From positions 4,349,001-4,413,000 of the forward strand of contig NZ_CP109446.1 of NCBI RefSeq assembly GCF_036227265.1: a stretch of 64,000 nucleotides of DNA, given 5' to 3'. The notes under the pieces are model-generated. The model was given only the letters and a program-made list of their open reading frames with translations. It had not been told where the DNA came from and searched no databases. Made by a program: the position numbers and the translations under genes. Shown here piece after piece: positions 54,101 to 63,355 of this stretch (the stretch's first letter is position 1; the number at the start of each line of letters is the position of its first letter). The DNA is from Streptomyces sp. NBC_01476. Its GTDB lineage: Bacteria; Actinomycetota; Actinomycetes; Streptomycetales; Streptomycetaceae.

Positions 54101-56080
54101 GGTGGAGTCCTCGCCGTCGGTGACTTCGGCCTGCCAGTCGACGGTCTTGCCGTTGGTGAGCGAGCTGATGAAGCTCGCGGGCAACTGGTACTTGGCGTAG
54201 GTGTTGTTGCTGAGGTTGTCGTTGCTCAGGCCCGTCGCCCTGGTCGTCGTGCCGTCGACCCAGTACTGGAAGGTGGCGCGGAGCTTGTCACCGTCCTTGT
54301 CGGAGACCTTGGCCTGGAGGATCGGCGGGGTGCTGGCCAGCGTCTTGCCCATGTACGGGTAGGGCGCGGTGGTGTCGCAGGCCGCGTCGTCGGAGCCGGA
54401 GACGGCCGCCATGGTCGCGGCGGAGGGCACCGACGGCTTGGTGTTGTAGTCGATGTCCAGCGTGGGGTTGTGCGAGAAGCGGGAGAAGCCGATGTCGTTG
54501 TGGGAGGACTCCATGCTGTCCTCGCTGAGCGTGGCGGTGAAGCTGGAGGAGTGCGCCGAGGCGTCGGCCTTCAGCGGCGTGAGGACGTTGAAGCCCTTCG
54601 ACACCACCGGGCTGGAGGGGCAGAGCTGGGGGTTGTAGGAGCGGCCGAAGTCCAAGGAGGTGGAGTAGCTGTTGAATTTGGGCCGGTTGCTCCAGTCGGT
54701 ACCCGAGCCGATGCCGCCCGACCAGTGCAGGTTCACCGGGTAGGTGCCGGAGCAGGCGGCGGTGTAGATCTCGGACGCCTTCACCGTCGCGGTGTTGATG
54801 TGCGCGCCGTAGAGGACGGTCGGGAGCTTCCACTGGTAGATGGCGTGTTCGTCGCCGGTGTGGCAGTCGCCGTCCTGCCAGCCGTTGTAGCCGACGCCCA
54901 GGTTGCCGCTGTCCGCCAGGCCCGACGTGTCGCCGTAGAAGGACACGTTGGGGCAGCCCTGCTTGACCTCGTCGAAGGCGGGCGTTCCCCCGGTGGTCGA
55001 GTGCCAGTTGAACGTCGGGTCGATGAAGACCGGGAAGACCGTGGAGGCGGCGGTGAGCAGGCGCTTGTCCGGCGCGAGGGAAAGGACCGACGCGGACGTA
55101 CGGGTGCCTACGCCGGCGACGTGGGCGGCGAGTCCCGGGTGGCCGGCGTCCGAGGGGTCGGCGGCGACTGAGCCCGAGCCGGTACCCGCGGCGCTCTTGG
55201 CGGCTGAACTCGTCGTGGTCAGCTTCTTGTTGGAGTCCCACATCAACGGGGTTGCGGCGGTGAGGAGTTCACGGCCCGCGCGGTCGGTGACCGCCAGTCC
55301 GTTGTCCGCCTCGTGCAGGGTCCCCCCGGTCACCTTCGTGGCCAGCCGCAGCTTGGCTAGGGCCGGATTCTCCGCTGCCGACGCGGACTTGACGACAAGG
55401 GTGTCGCTGAAGCCGCCGCTGTCCGTGGCGGCCACCACCAGGTCGACGGAGGGCAGTACGGAGGGGTACGTCGCGGTGGATCCGTCGATCCGGGGCTCCG
55501 GCAGCGCCTGCGGCCAGTCCAGGGTGACGGTGACCCCGTCGTAACGGCTGGTCACCAACGCGGTGTTGCCGCCCCCGGAGAAGGAGACCGAGCCGTAGGC
55601 GGTGGCCTTGGGGGACCAACTGCCGTCTCCGGACTGGCTCAAGGCCGTGTCGACCGGGACCCAGGCGCCCTTCTGCTCGGTGCGTACCGGCTCGGGGTTG
55701 GCGGAGAGCTGGAACCCGCCACCGGGAACCGCGGTCACCTGCTGTTCCGGTGTGGTGAGTGCGTCGACGACCGTGGGCGTGCCGGTCGTGGCGGTCTTCG
55801 CCGCGGCGGCCGACATGGCCTGCTGCTGCGCGCCGCTGGGACCGTAACCGTCCGGCAGCCGCGGGACGCTGGGGTCGGCCGGCGTGTCAGCGGTGACTGG
55901 CGCGGACTGACCGGAGCTGTAGTTGGCCAGGGTGCCGTCGGGCGGCTGCTGCGGTACGGCGAAGGCCGGTACGGCTATCGCCGCGGAGGTCAGCAGGGCG
56001 AGCGCGGCCACAACGGCCGTTCTGGGTCGCGTCATCCGCCCGGCGGTGTCCGTCCGGGCTGGTGTGTGGTGCGTACGCAT
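51101..56080 (-). CDS. Giant secreted multidomain protein with degenerate SGNH and LamG-like domains
   Basis: The protein has 1659 residues. ATG 56080 lies eight bases after aggag. A Sec signal (TAVVAALALLTSAAIAVPAF) is followed by a beta-rich N-region like the start of actinobacterial RHS-associated proteins, a wall-protein-like domain (FPVFIDPTFNWHS, DEHAIYQWKLPTVLYGAHIN) and Fn3/Ig-like modules. Next is an SGNH-hydrolase-like domain and finally a concanavalin-like LamG domain (YSVSAWVKLSS, WTHLVGTYNATTHTARLFVN). In the SGNH domain the nucleophile block reads AVLGDGLIDAF, Gly replacing the catalytic Ser of GDS, while the terminal DHVNLTNAGYAAE Asp-His block is kept. It is divergent from the secreted RHS gene and likely acts with it at the cell surface. 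Confidence 0.85.
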   Translation of the reverse strand: MRTHHTPARTDTAGRMTRPRTAVVAALALLTSAAIAVPAFAVPQQPPDGTLANYSSGQSAPVTADTPADPSVPRLPDGYGPSGAQQQAMSAAAAKTATTGTPTVVDALTTPEQQVTAVPGGGFQLSANPEPVRTEQKGAWVPVDTALSQSGDGSWSPKATAYGSVSFSGGGNTALVTSRYDGVTVTLDWPQALPEPRIDGSTATYPSVLPSVDLVVAATDSGGFSDTLVVKSASAAENPALAKLRLATKVTGGTLHEADNGLAVTDRAGRELLTAATPLMWDSNKKLTTTSSAAKSAAGTGSGSVAADPSDAGHPGLAAHVAGVGTRTSASVLSLAPDKRLLTAASTVFPVFIDPTFNWHSTTGGTPAFDEVKQGCPNVSFYGDTSGLADSGNLGVGYNGWQDGDCHTGDEHAIYQWKLPTVLYGAHINTATVKASEIYTAACSGTYPVNLHWSGGIGSGTDWSNRPKFNSYSTSLDFGRSYNPQLCPSSPVVSKGFNVLTPLKADASAHSSSFTATLSEDSMESSHNDIGFSRFSHNPTLDIDYNTKPSVPSAATMAAVSGSDDAACDTTAPYPYMGKTLASTPPILQAKVSDKDGDKLRATFQYWVDGTTTRATGLSNDNLSNNTYAKYQLPASFISSLTNGKTVDWQAEVTDGEDSTTFAQSPTCHFTAEPTAPDAPTVTSQGNLYPNTDQDGVAGAPAGTLGHFSIATSGGTSATKFVWSVDIPPATSNPPAAQTVTASANAATIPVTPYSPGPHTLWVYAVDAAGDDSGTTGYPFLATGDAATTCASLAACADNTGISSDTNTAQADMDGSGDSLSATDLANAGWTSGGKVTVDGATFTLPAFGSGQKDNVLAANQTVTYGGSGNALEILATASYASLATPGAIADDETAPYVPEGKTVAGSYCFTGTDPQGPCAAAGSVNYTDGTSRVYYLTVPNWWDVGGSLAAVSLPHRNDSTGTHASPHGLFAFSVPTDPTRTIASVTLPDVGNHVGYDTESLHIFGMATRNTTAGTPESNGTTAAAPSGQSWTGAWANPNEGQYNFQGANFSNQTFRIALKPSLSGGTVRVKLDNALGTSKLSIGHATIAVDSGSGAPSPIPASAPASLKFGGAQTVAIPEGGSVFSDPLPFTVTADQYLLVSYQLSNSVPYLVQHSFANTAYEYLTAAGAGDKTTDTTGTPFAQQWNGWYTDLVTNLDVASAGTPTQAVLGDGLIDAFQPNTHPVTSGSRVSDALAETEPTSPHPYGTIAEGIESNDLMTDNPQTYNGNAVGGPAVLSRIDRDLLDQPGISNVIITEGLEDLLQGNTGDELESNGYTALVQQLQGWGIATTLTSLTPCDGYAGDGATPNDPCTATVDTNRTSVNDWLSSMPLGTPWDTVPAPVYYADFDTALAVPDTANSEEKISAAADTGDHVNLTNAGYAAETTSILSPHDTWNFDDGDGFPVANDTAPNDTPSTVTDPTVGQNPLTLSGTTTWTADPTRGETLAFDGTTGEATSGGPVLDTTGSYSVSAWVKLSSLPTTNATIAGQDGTENSPFYLQYNYTATGAPGWAFSLAKADTPSPGFWTAAAPGATTGWTHLVGTYNATTHTARLFVNGTLASTVTGATSWNATGPFTAGDAQYNGTDTSNHLPGDVSDLQTWDYTLNADQVTALHDQIP

Positions 56081-56167
56081 CACGAGATCTCCTGTCCACA
56101 AGCCGGACGGTCCGGTCGGAACCCGACGCTAGGAGAGGCCAAGTGCCCAGGCCAGAGGGGATGTTCA

Positions 56168-56247
56168 GCGGAACGTTCGATTCCGCCCGAATGTAATGGA
56201 AATGTGGGGAAGTAATGGAGGTAAAGAGTTCGTCTGCACTTCCCCAC
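56168..56247. promoter_or_regulatory. Inverted repeats in the divergent promoter region
   Basis: The 252-bp gap between the two giant genes holds a palindrome gcggaa-cgttcga-ttccgc (56168-56186), with gaacgttc in its centre. It also holds a 10-bp perfect inverted repeat gtggggaagt (56204-56213) / acttccccac (56238-56247). This part is AT-richer than the genes. Candidate operators for joint control. Confidence 0.5.
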
Positions 56248-56332
56248 CCGCGTTAGCTGGGACTTTGCCGTTGGTAGCTTCCCTTCCGATTGAGCGATCG
56301 AGCGATCGCCATCAGGTGAGGGGCGGGACACG

Positions 56333-59300
56333 GTGGCTTCCGGCAGGGGCTGGTACCGACGGGGCACGACGGGCGGGGCACGCGGAAGAACCGCGCGGAG
56401 GCCCGACCGATTTCCACTGCGTGCGCTGACCGCTGCGGTCGGCGCCATGGCCGTGTGCGCCGCGCTGTTGCAAGTGGTGCCCGCGCAGGCGGCATCCGGT
56501 GTCAAGCTGCCGCCGCTGCCGAAGCCGACGTCGGTTCCGGTCACCCCGGTGGCCTCGCACTACACCAAGCCGAAGGCCATGCCGTCCTTCCGGTCGGGTA
56601 CGGTCTCCTGGCCGTCCGGGCAGGCGGATGTCTCGCTGGACACCAGCTCCGTCGGCATTCCGAAGCGCGCGGGGTCCCTGCCGGTATGGGTCGGTCCGAA
56701 GGCCAACAAGGGCCGTCCGGCGGCCGGTTCGGCCGAGGCCAAGAGCGCGACCGGCACCACCGTTGCGTCCGGCACCCCGTCCGGCGTCGGTGTCCAGGTG
56801 CTGCCCCAGAGCAAGGCCCAGGCCGTGGGCGTCAACGGCGTCCTGCTCTCGCTGACCCGCACCGACGGCGCGGGCAAGGCGCCGGCCGGCCTCGGACTCA
56901 TCCTGGACTACGGCCAGTTCGCCCAGGGCTTCGGCGGCGACTGGGCCTCGCGGCTGCACCTGGTGTCGCTGCCGGCCTGCGCGCTCACCACACCCGAGAA
57001 GGCCGAGTGCCGTACCCAGACGCCGGTCGCGTCGAGCGATGACGCGAACGCCCGGACGTTGACCGCCGACGTCAACCTCGCGGCGGCCTCGCCCGACACG
57101 GTGCTGGCAGCGGCCGGTGCGGCGGGCGGCGGAGGCGGCGACTTCGCCGCCACCTCCCTCCAGCCCTCCTCGACCTGGCAGGCCGGCGGCAGCTCCGACG
57201 CCTTCTCCTGGTCGTACCCCATCGTCACGCCGACCGTCCCCGGCGGACTGGCACCCAAGGTCTCGCTCGACTACAACTCCCAGTCCCAGGACGGCCTGAC
57301 GTCCTCCACGAACAACCAGGCGTCCTCGATCGGTGACGGCTTCGACTACGACCCGGGCTTCATCGAGCGCTCCTACCAGTCCTGCGACCAGAACCCGGCG
57401 GGCGCGACCAAGACCGAGGACAACTGCTGGTCCGACAGCAACACCCTCACCATGTCGCTGGCCGGCCAGTCCTCGACGCTGATCAAGGACGACACCACCG
57501 GCGACTGGCACCCGCAGGACGACGCCAACGAGCGCATCCAGTACGAGACCGGCGCCGTCAACGGCGCCCAGAACGGCGAGTACTGGGTCGTCACCACTGA
57601 CGACGGCACCCAGTACTACTTCGGCCGCAACCAACTCCCGGGCTACGCCTCCGGCGACACCGCCACCAACTCCGTATGGACCGAGCCGGTCTACGCGACC
57701 AAGTCCGGACAGCCCTGCTACAACGCGACATTCGCCAACTCCTGGTGCCAGCAGGCGTACCGCTGGAACCTCGACTACGTCGTGGACGCCCACCAGGACG
57801 CGGTCTCGTACTACTACACCGACGACACCGGCTACTACGCCCGGGACCTCGGCACCACCGCCAATACCCCGTACACCCGCGGTGGTTACCTCAAGCAGAT
57901 CGACTACGGCCAGCGCGCGGGCCAGGTGTACTCCACCACCCCCACCGGCCGGATCGTCTTCGACGTCAACGGCCGCTGCGACACCTCCACCACGGGCTGC
58001 GCCGTGTCCACGCTGACGTCGGGCACCGCGAAGGACTGGCCCGACGTGCCCTTCGACCTCCAGTGCGCGCAGAACGCGGCGTGCACCGTCGCCTCACCCA
58101 CCTTCTGGTCGAAGTACGAACTGACCGGCATCGACACCGAGGCCGGCACGGCGCTGACTCCGGTCGACTCCTACACCTTCACCCACACCTTCCCGGCCAC
58201 CGGGGACTCCACGACGCCGTCGCTGTGGCTGTCTTCGATCGTCCGCACCGGCAAGGACGCCACCGGCGGCGGCCCCACCACCGCGATATCGGTCCCGCCG
58301 GTCACCCTGACCGGGCGGCCCCTGGCGAACCGGGTGAACGTCACCGACGGCTACCCCCCGATCACCCGGCACCGGTTGGACACCATCGTCACCGAGACCG
58401 GCGAGACGATCAGCGTCGACTACTCCACGGCAGCCTGCGCCGCCGGCACACCCGGCGACCCGAGCCAGAACACCAAGCTCTGCTACCCGGCCTACTGGAC
58501 GCCCGGCGGCCAGACCGACCCGGTCATGGACTGGTTCAACAAGTACATCGTCACCGCCGTCACCGAGCAGGACCCCAACAGCGGCGGCGTGGACGACGAC
58601 GTCACCACCCACTACACGCCGATCGGCACCCCGGCGTGGCACTACGACGACAACCCGCTGACCCCGACCACGCAGCGGACCTGGAACGAGTTCCGCGGCT
58701 ACCAGGGCATGAAGGTCACCACCGGCACCGCCCCCGACCCGGTCACCGAGACGGACTACACCTACTTCCGCGGCATGGACGGCGACACCCTGCCGAGCAG
58801 CGGCACCCGGTCGGCCACCGTCACCGACTCCCGCGGCGACCCGGCGGTCACCGACCTCGACCAGTACGCCGGCATGCCGTACGAGACCGTCGTGTACGAC
58901 GGTGCGGGCAGCGGGAAGGTCGTCACCGACACCATCACCGACCCCTGGACGTCGGCGTCGCAGGCCGCCCACAGCCTCGGCACCGTACTGCCCGCCCAGC
59001 ACGCGTACTTCACTGGTCAGAGCAGGGAACGCGTCTACACCCCGTTCTCCGACGGCCGTACCGGCGAGACCGAGACCGACTACACCCACGACGCCTATGG
59101 CAGGGTCGCCAAGACCGACGACCTCGGCGACGTCACCACCGCGGCCGACGACCAGTGCGCCACCGTCACGTACGCGGACAACACCACCGCGTGGATCCTG
59201 GACGCGCCGGCGGAGAACGTCACGGTCGCGGTCAAGTGCGCCACCACGCCCGCCCTTCCGCACGACGCGGTCTCCGACACCCGTACGTACTACGACGGTT

Positions 59301-62300
59301 CGACCGTCCTCGGTGCCGCGCCGACCGCCGGAAGCGTCACCTTGACCCAGAACGCCGCCTCGTACAGCGGCGCGACGCCCTCCTTCGTCACCATGTCGAG
59401 CAGCACCGTCGACGTGTACGGCCGCACGCTGACCGCGACCGACGCCGACAACCGCACGACTAAGACCCTCTACACCCCGGCCACCGGAGCCTCGCCGACC
59501 TCGGTCAGCGTCACCGACCCGAAGCTGTTCACCACGGTCACGACCTACGACCCGCTGCGCGACGTCGCGCTCCAGAGCACCGACCCCGCCGGATACGTCA
59601 CCAAGCACCAGTACGACGCGCTCGGCCGGTCCACCGCCGACTTCAAACCCGGCATCAACGCCGCGGTCGACAAGCACACGTACACGATCTCCAACTCCGG
59701 GCCCTCGGTCGTCACCACCCAGACCCTCAACAACGACGCGCACGACACTTACCGCACCAGCGAAGTCCTCTACGACGCGCTGCTGCGGCAGCGCGAGTCC
59801 CAGACCGCCACGATGGACGGCGGCCGGGATGTGACCGACACCGTCTACAACACCGACGGCTGGCAGGCCAGCACCACCGATGCCTACTACACCACCGGTG
59901 CCCCCTCGGGCACGCTGGTCCAGGCGCAGGTGGGAGACGTCCCGTCGGCCACCGGCTACCTGTACGACGGCACGGGCCGCCAGACCGCGGTCATCTCGTA
60001 CAAGCTCGGTACCGAGACCTGGCGCAGCACGACCAGTTACGGCGGCAACGTCACCACGACCGTCCCGCCCAAGGGCAGCGTCGCGCAGAGCACCTTCACC
60101 GACGCCCGCGGCAACACCACGGACCTGTACCAGTACCACCAGGGCGTACCGGCGGACCCCGCCGACCCCGCCGCCGACTACTCGGCCATGCGCTACACGT
60201 ACGACGCCAGCGGCGACCGCACCGGTGAGACAGACGCGGCCGGCAACTCCTGGTCCTGGTCCTACGACCTGCTCGGCAACCAGACCTCCGCGACCGACCC
60301 GGACACCGGCACCAGCAGTTCGACGTACGACAACGCCGGCCAGGTCCTCACCTCGACGGACGCCCGCGGCAAGCAGACCACGTACACCTACGACGCCGAC
60401 GGCCGGAAGACCTTCGCGTACGACACGTCCGGCAGCGCCGCCCCCGCCGCGGCGAACGAGATCGGCGCCTGGACGTACGACACCCTCAAGAAGGGCCTGC
60501 CGACCGCGTCGACGTCGTACCGGGTGGGGACGACGAGCCCGTCGGTGACGACCACGGTCCTCAACTACAACGGCCTCGGTGAGCCCGGCAGCCAGCGCGA
60601 GACGCTGGCGAACCTGCCGACGGCCGAAGCGGCCCTCGAACCGTCCGGCGGTTACATCACCAGCCGCACGTACACCGCGGTGACCGGTCTGCTGGCAAGC
60701 CAGAGCTACCCGGCGGCCGGCGGACTCCCCGGTGAGCAACTCCTTTACGGCTACGACCTGTACGGGGAGCCGACCAGCGCCGGCAGCGACAGCAGCACGG
60801 TGGGCTGGGCCTACGTGGCGGCGGTCGGCTACGACGAGTTGGGCAAGCCGCTCCAGTACACGATGGGCACCACGGGCAGCGGAGCGGCGCTGCGGCTCAG
60901 CTACGACGAGCAGACCCAGCGGCTGACCGACGCGCAGACCACCACGACGTCGTCCGCGACGGTGGTGGACGACACCAAGTACAGCTACAGCGACGCCGAT
61001 GTCTCCGCCGGTTCCGGCCTGGTCACCTCGACCACCAACAAGCAGAACAGCGGCGCGGTCACCGACACCCAGTGCTTCCAGTACGACTACGCCACCCGCC
61101 TGTCCGCGGCCTGGACCGCCACCGACGCCTGCGCCGCGACGCCGGCCCCCGGCAACAGCACCACCGTCGGCGACCCCAACCCGTACTGGCAGTCGTGGAC
61201 TTACGACGCGGCCGGCAACCGCAAGACGCAGACCGACCACGACACCGGCGGCGCGGTGGCCGGCGACACCACGACGTCCTACACCTACCCGGGGCAGGGC
61301 TCAGCGACCGACCAGCCGAACACCCTCACCAGCACCGCCGCCACCGGCCCGGCCGCGACGGCGCACACCGCCGGTTACACCTACGACGCGGCCGGGAACG
61401 ACACCTCGATCACCACGCAGGCCGGCACCCAGACCCTGAACTGGAACGACCAGGGCGACCTCGGCTCGCTGTCCGACACCGCGACCGGCGGCACCACCGA
61501 CTACCTCTACGACACCGACGGCAACCTCGTGCTGCGCACCGATCCGGGACAGGCGACGCTGTTCCTGGACGGCCAGCAGGTCGTGGAGAACACCTCCACC
61601 CACGCGCTGTCCGGCACCCGCTACTACGACCTCGGCGGCACGACGGTCGCCGAGCGTTCCAACACCGGTGACGTGCAGTACCTGATCCCGGACCGGCAGG
61701 GCACCGACACCCTGGCGATCGACTACCAGACGCTGGCCCCGACCCGCCGTTCCTACCTGCCCTTCGGCCAGTCCCGCACCGCGCCGGGCACGTGGCCGGG
61801 CGGTGACGACGGTTATGTGGGCGGGACACCGGATCCGGCGACGGGGCTGGAGAACCTCGGGGCGCGGGAGTACGACCCGTCCTCCGGCCGGTTCTTGTCG
61901 GCGGACCCGATCCTGGAGTCCACCGACCCGACGCAGCTGGGCGGTTACGACTACGCGGGCAACGATCCGGTGACCGGGTCGGACCCGACCGGCACGATGC
62001 TCTACGACGACGTGACGGGTCTGGGCTTCGGCAGCGCGCAGGGGATGACGGACTGGTACCACGACCAGGGTTACACCGACAGCCACGGGCACGCCACGCA
62101 GAAGTTCAACAACCTCCTCTACCAGCAGGCGGTCTCGTACGGCATCTACCAGTACGAGCTGACCCACCCGAAGCCCAAGCCGAAGGCGCCTAAGAAGAAG
62201 TCCGCGTGGGGCTCCTTCACAAGTGACCTGAAGAAGGGCGCGAAGATCGCGTACCACGCCTCGGGGGCCGCGGACGTGGTCGGCTGTGTCTCCGACCCCT

Positions 62301-63355
62301 CCCTGGGCGGCTGCATCAAGGCCGGCGCCATGGTCGCGGGCTTCTTCCTCACCGGCGGCGAGGACGAGATCGAGATCGCCGCGTACGAGGCGGGCGAGGA
62401 ACTCGCGGAGAAGGAGGCCGCGGACCTCGCGGAGGACGAGGCCGAGGAGGTGACGGAGGACGCGGGTTCGTGCGCGGTCGGTGGAGGCCCGCACAGCTTC
62501 ACCGGCAGTACCCCGGTCCTGGAGGCAGGCGGCGCGGACGTCCCCATCGCCAAGGTGCGGGTGGGCGACACCGTAGAGGCGACCGACCCGCAGACCGGCG
62601 AAACCTCAGCCCACGTGGTCGAAAAGGTCATCCGCACGACAACGGACCACGACTTCACCGCCCTGACGATCACCCCGGCGAAGCCGGCGAAGGGCTCGGC
62701 GTCCAAGGCAAGCTCGGCGAAGCCCGGGTCCAAGGCGGCCGCCGCCAAGCCGGCCACGCTGACCACCACCTGGCACCACCCCTTCTGGAACGCCACCACC
62801 CACCAGTGGACCGACGCTTCCAAACTGACCCCCGGCACGCACCTCCTGACAGCCAACGGCACCTCCGCAGTCGTCACCACCATCCGTAACTACCACAGCA
62901 CCTCGGTCACCTACGACCTCACCGTGTCGGGCCTCCACACGTACTATGTCGAAGCGGGCAGCACTCCAATCCTGGTCCACAACTGCGGTGGATCGGTTGA
63001 TGGGCACTCGGAGACTTGTGCATGCGACCCGGCGAATCCGAGAAGTGAAGTCACGCTTGACAGAGACTCGTTCGAGGCGGCCAGGAACACCGGGTTGGAC
63101 ATCGTGGGGACGCTCGATAATGGTACTCGGAGCACTCTCAGGGGGCGATTGGAGAGCGCCGTCGAAACCTTCGGAAAGGTGACTGGATTCACCGGAAAAA
63201 GTGGCGGTGAATACAGGGAGTTCCGCTTGGATGTTGACCCTGATAAGGGTGCGCACATCAATGTTATGACGGGCAAGGGTGCAGCCGTTCGTAAATACGC
63301 CATAAGGTGGCCATCCGCGACCGTCGCACCCTGGATGAAGGTGCTTCAAAGATGA
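56333..63355 (+). CDS. Secreted RHS toxin with Hint domain and variable C-terminal tip
   Basis: The protein has 2340 residues with a GTG start. A signal segment (FPLRALTAAVGAMAVCAALL, AQA-A) is followed by a SpvB/TcdB-like N-region (WSYPIVTPTVPGGLAPKVSL, YNSQSQDGLTSSTNNQASSI), many YD repeats, and the RHS closing core (LGAREYDPSSGRFLSADPIL). A pretoxin Hint domain spans 62471-62985: N-terminal Cys of SCAVGGGPHSFTGSTPVLEA, TTTWHHPFWN, end STPILVHNC. It carries a Lys/Ala/Ser insert. The last 122 residues are the tip (SEVTLDRDSFEAARNTGLDI, GGEYREFRLDVDPDKGAHIN), whose family I do not recognise. Hint cleavage after Asn should free the tip. The stop overlaps the next gene as ATGA. Confidence 0.88.
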   Translation: MASGRGWYRRGTTGGARGRTARRPDRFPLRALTAAVGAMAVCAALLQVVPAQAASGVKLPPLPKPTSVPVTPVASHYTKPKAMPSFRSGTVSWPSGQADVSLDTSSVGIPKRAGSLPVWVGPKANKGRPAAGSAEAKSATGTTVASGTPSGVGVQVLPQSKAQAVGVNGVLLSLTRTDGAGKAPAGLGLILDYGQFAQGFGGDWASRLHLVSLPACALTTPEKAECRTQTPVASSDDANARTLTADVNLAAASPDTVLAAAGAAGGGGGDFAATSLQPSSTWQAGGSSDAFSWSYPIVTPTVPGGLAPKVSLDYNSQSQDGLTSSTNNQASSIGDGFDYDPGFIERSYQSCDQNPAGATKTEDNCWSDSNTLTMSLAGQSSTLIKDDTTGDWHPQDDANERIQYETGAVNGAQNGEYWVVTTDDGTQYYFGRNQLPGYASGDTATNSVWTEPVYATKSGQPCYNATFANSWCQQAYRWNLDYVVDAHQDAVSYYYTDDTGYYARDLGTTANTPYTRGGYLKQIDYGQRAGQVYSTTPTGRIVFDVNGRCDTSTTGCAVSTLTSGTAKDWPDVPFDLQCAQNAACTVASPTFWSKYELTGIDTEAGTALTPVDSYTFTHTFPATGDSTTPSLWLSSIVRTGKDATGGGPTTAISVPPVTLTGRPLANRVNVTDGYPPITRHRLDTIVTETGETISVDYSTAACAAGTPGDPSQNTKLCYPAYWTPGGQTDPVMDWFNKYIVTAVTEQDPNSGGVDDDVTTHYTPIGTPAWHYDDNPLTPTTQRTWNEFRGYQGMKVTTGTAPDPVTETDYTYFRGMDGDTLPSSGTRSATVTDSRGDPAVTDLDQYAGMPYETVVYDGAGSGKVVTDTITDPWTSASQAAHSLGTVLPAQHAYFTGQSRERVYTPFSDGRTGETETDYTHDAYGRVAKTDDLGDVTTAADDQCATVTYADNTTAWILDAPAENVTVAVKCATTPALPHDAVSDTRTYYDGSTVLGAAPTAGSVTLTQNAASYSGATPSFVTMSSSTVDVYGRTLTATDADNRTTKTLYTPATGASPTSVSVTDPKLFTTVTTYDPLRDVALQSTDPAGYVTKHQYDALGRSTADFKPGINAAVDKHTYTISNSGPSVVTTQTLNNDAHDTYRTSEVLYDALLRQRESQTATMDGGRDVTDTVYNTDGWQASTTDAYYTTGAPSGTLVQAQVGDVPSATGYLYDGTGRQTAVISYKLGTETWRSTTSYGGNVTTTVPPKGSVAQSTFTDARGNTTDLYQYHQGVPADPADPAADYSAMRYTYDASGDRTGETDAAGNSWSWSYDLLGNQTSATDPDTGTSSSTYDNAGQVLTSTDARGKQTTYTYDADGRKTFAYDTSGSAAPAAANEIGAWTYDTLKKGLPTASTSYRVGTTSPSVTTTVLNYNGLGEPGSQRETLANLPTAEAALEPSGGYITSRTYTAVTGLLASQSYPAAGGLPGEQLLYGYDLYGEPTSAGSDSSTVGWAYVAAVGYDELGKPLQYTMGTTGSGAALRLSYDEQTQRLTDAQTTTTSSATVVDDTKYSYSDADVSAGSGLVTSTTNKQNSGAVTDTQCFQYDYATRLSAAWTATDACAATPAPGNSTTVGDPNPYWQSWTYDAAGNRKTQTDHDTGGAVAGDTTTSYTYPGQGSATDQPNTLTSTAATGPAATAHTAGYTYDAAGNDTSITTQAGTQTLNWNDQGDLGSLSDTATGGTTDYLYDTDGNLVLRTDPGQATLFLDGQQVVENTSTHALSGTRYYDLGGTTVAERSNTGDVQYLIPDRQGTDTLAIDYQTLAPTRRSYLPFGQSRTAPGTWPGGDDGYVGGTPDPATGLENLGAREYDPSSGRFLSADPILESTDPTQLGGYDYAGNDPVTGSDPTGTMLYDDVTGLGFGSAQGMTDWYHDQGYTDSHGHATQKFNNLLYQQAVSYGIYQYELTHPKPKPKAPKKKSAWGSFTSDLKKGAKIAYHASGAADVVGCVSDPSLGGCIKAGAMVAGFFLTGGEDEIEIAAYEAGEELAEKEAADLAEDEAEEVTEDAGSCAVGGGPHSFTGSTPVLEAGGADVPIAKVRVGDTVEATDPQTGETSAHVVEKVIRTTTDHDFTALTITPAKPAKGSASKASSAKPGSKAAAAKPATLTTTWHHPFWNATTHQWTDASKLTPGTHLLTANGTSAVVTTIRNYHSTSVTYDLTVSGLHTYYVEAGSTPILVHNCGGSVDGHSETCACDPANPRSEVTLDRDSFEAARNTGLDIVGTLDNGTRSTLRGRLESAVETFGKVTGFTGKSGGEYREFRLDVDPDKGAHINVMTGKGAAVRKYAIRWPSATVAPWMKVLQR

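Noticed and set aside
58094..61240. Long minus-strand frame of 1048 codons
   Set aside because: Antisense of the second RHS protein; composition is shadow-like.
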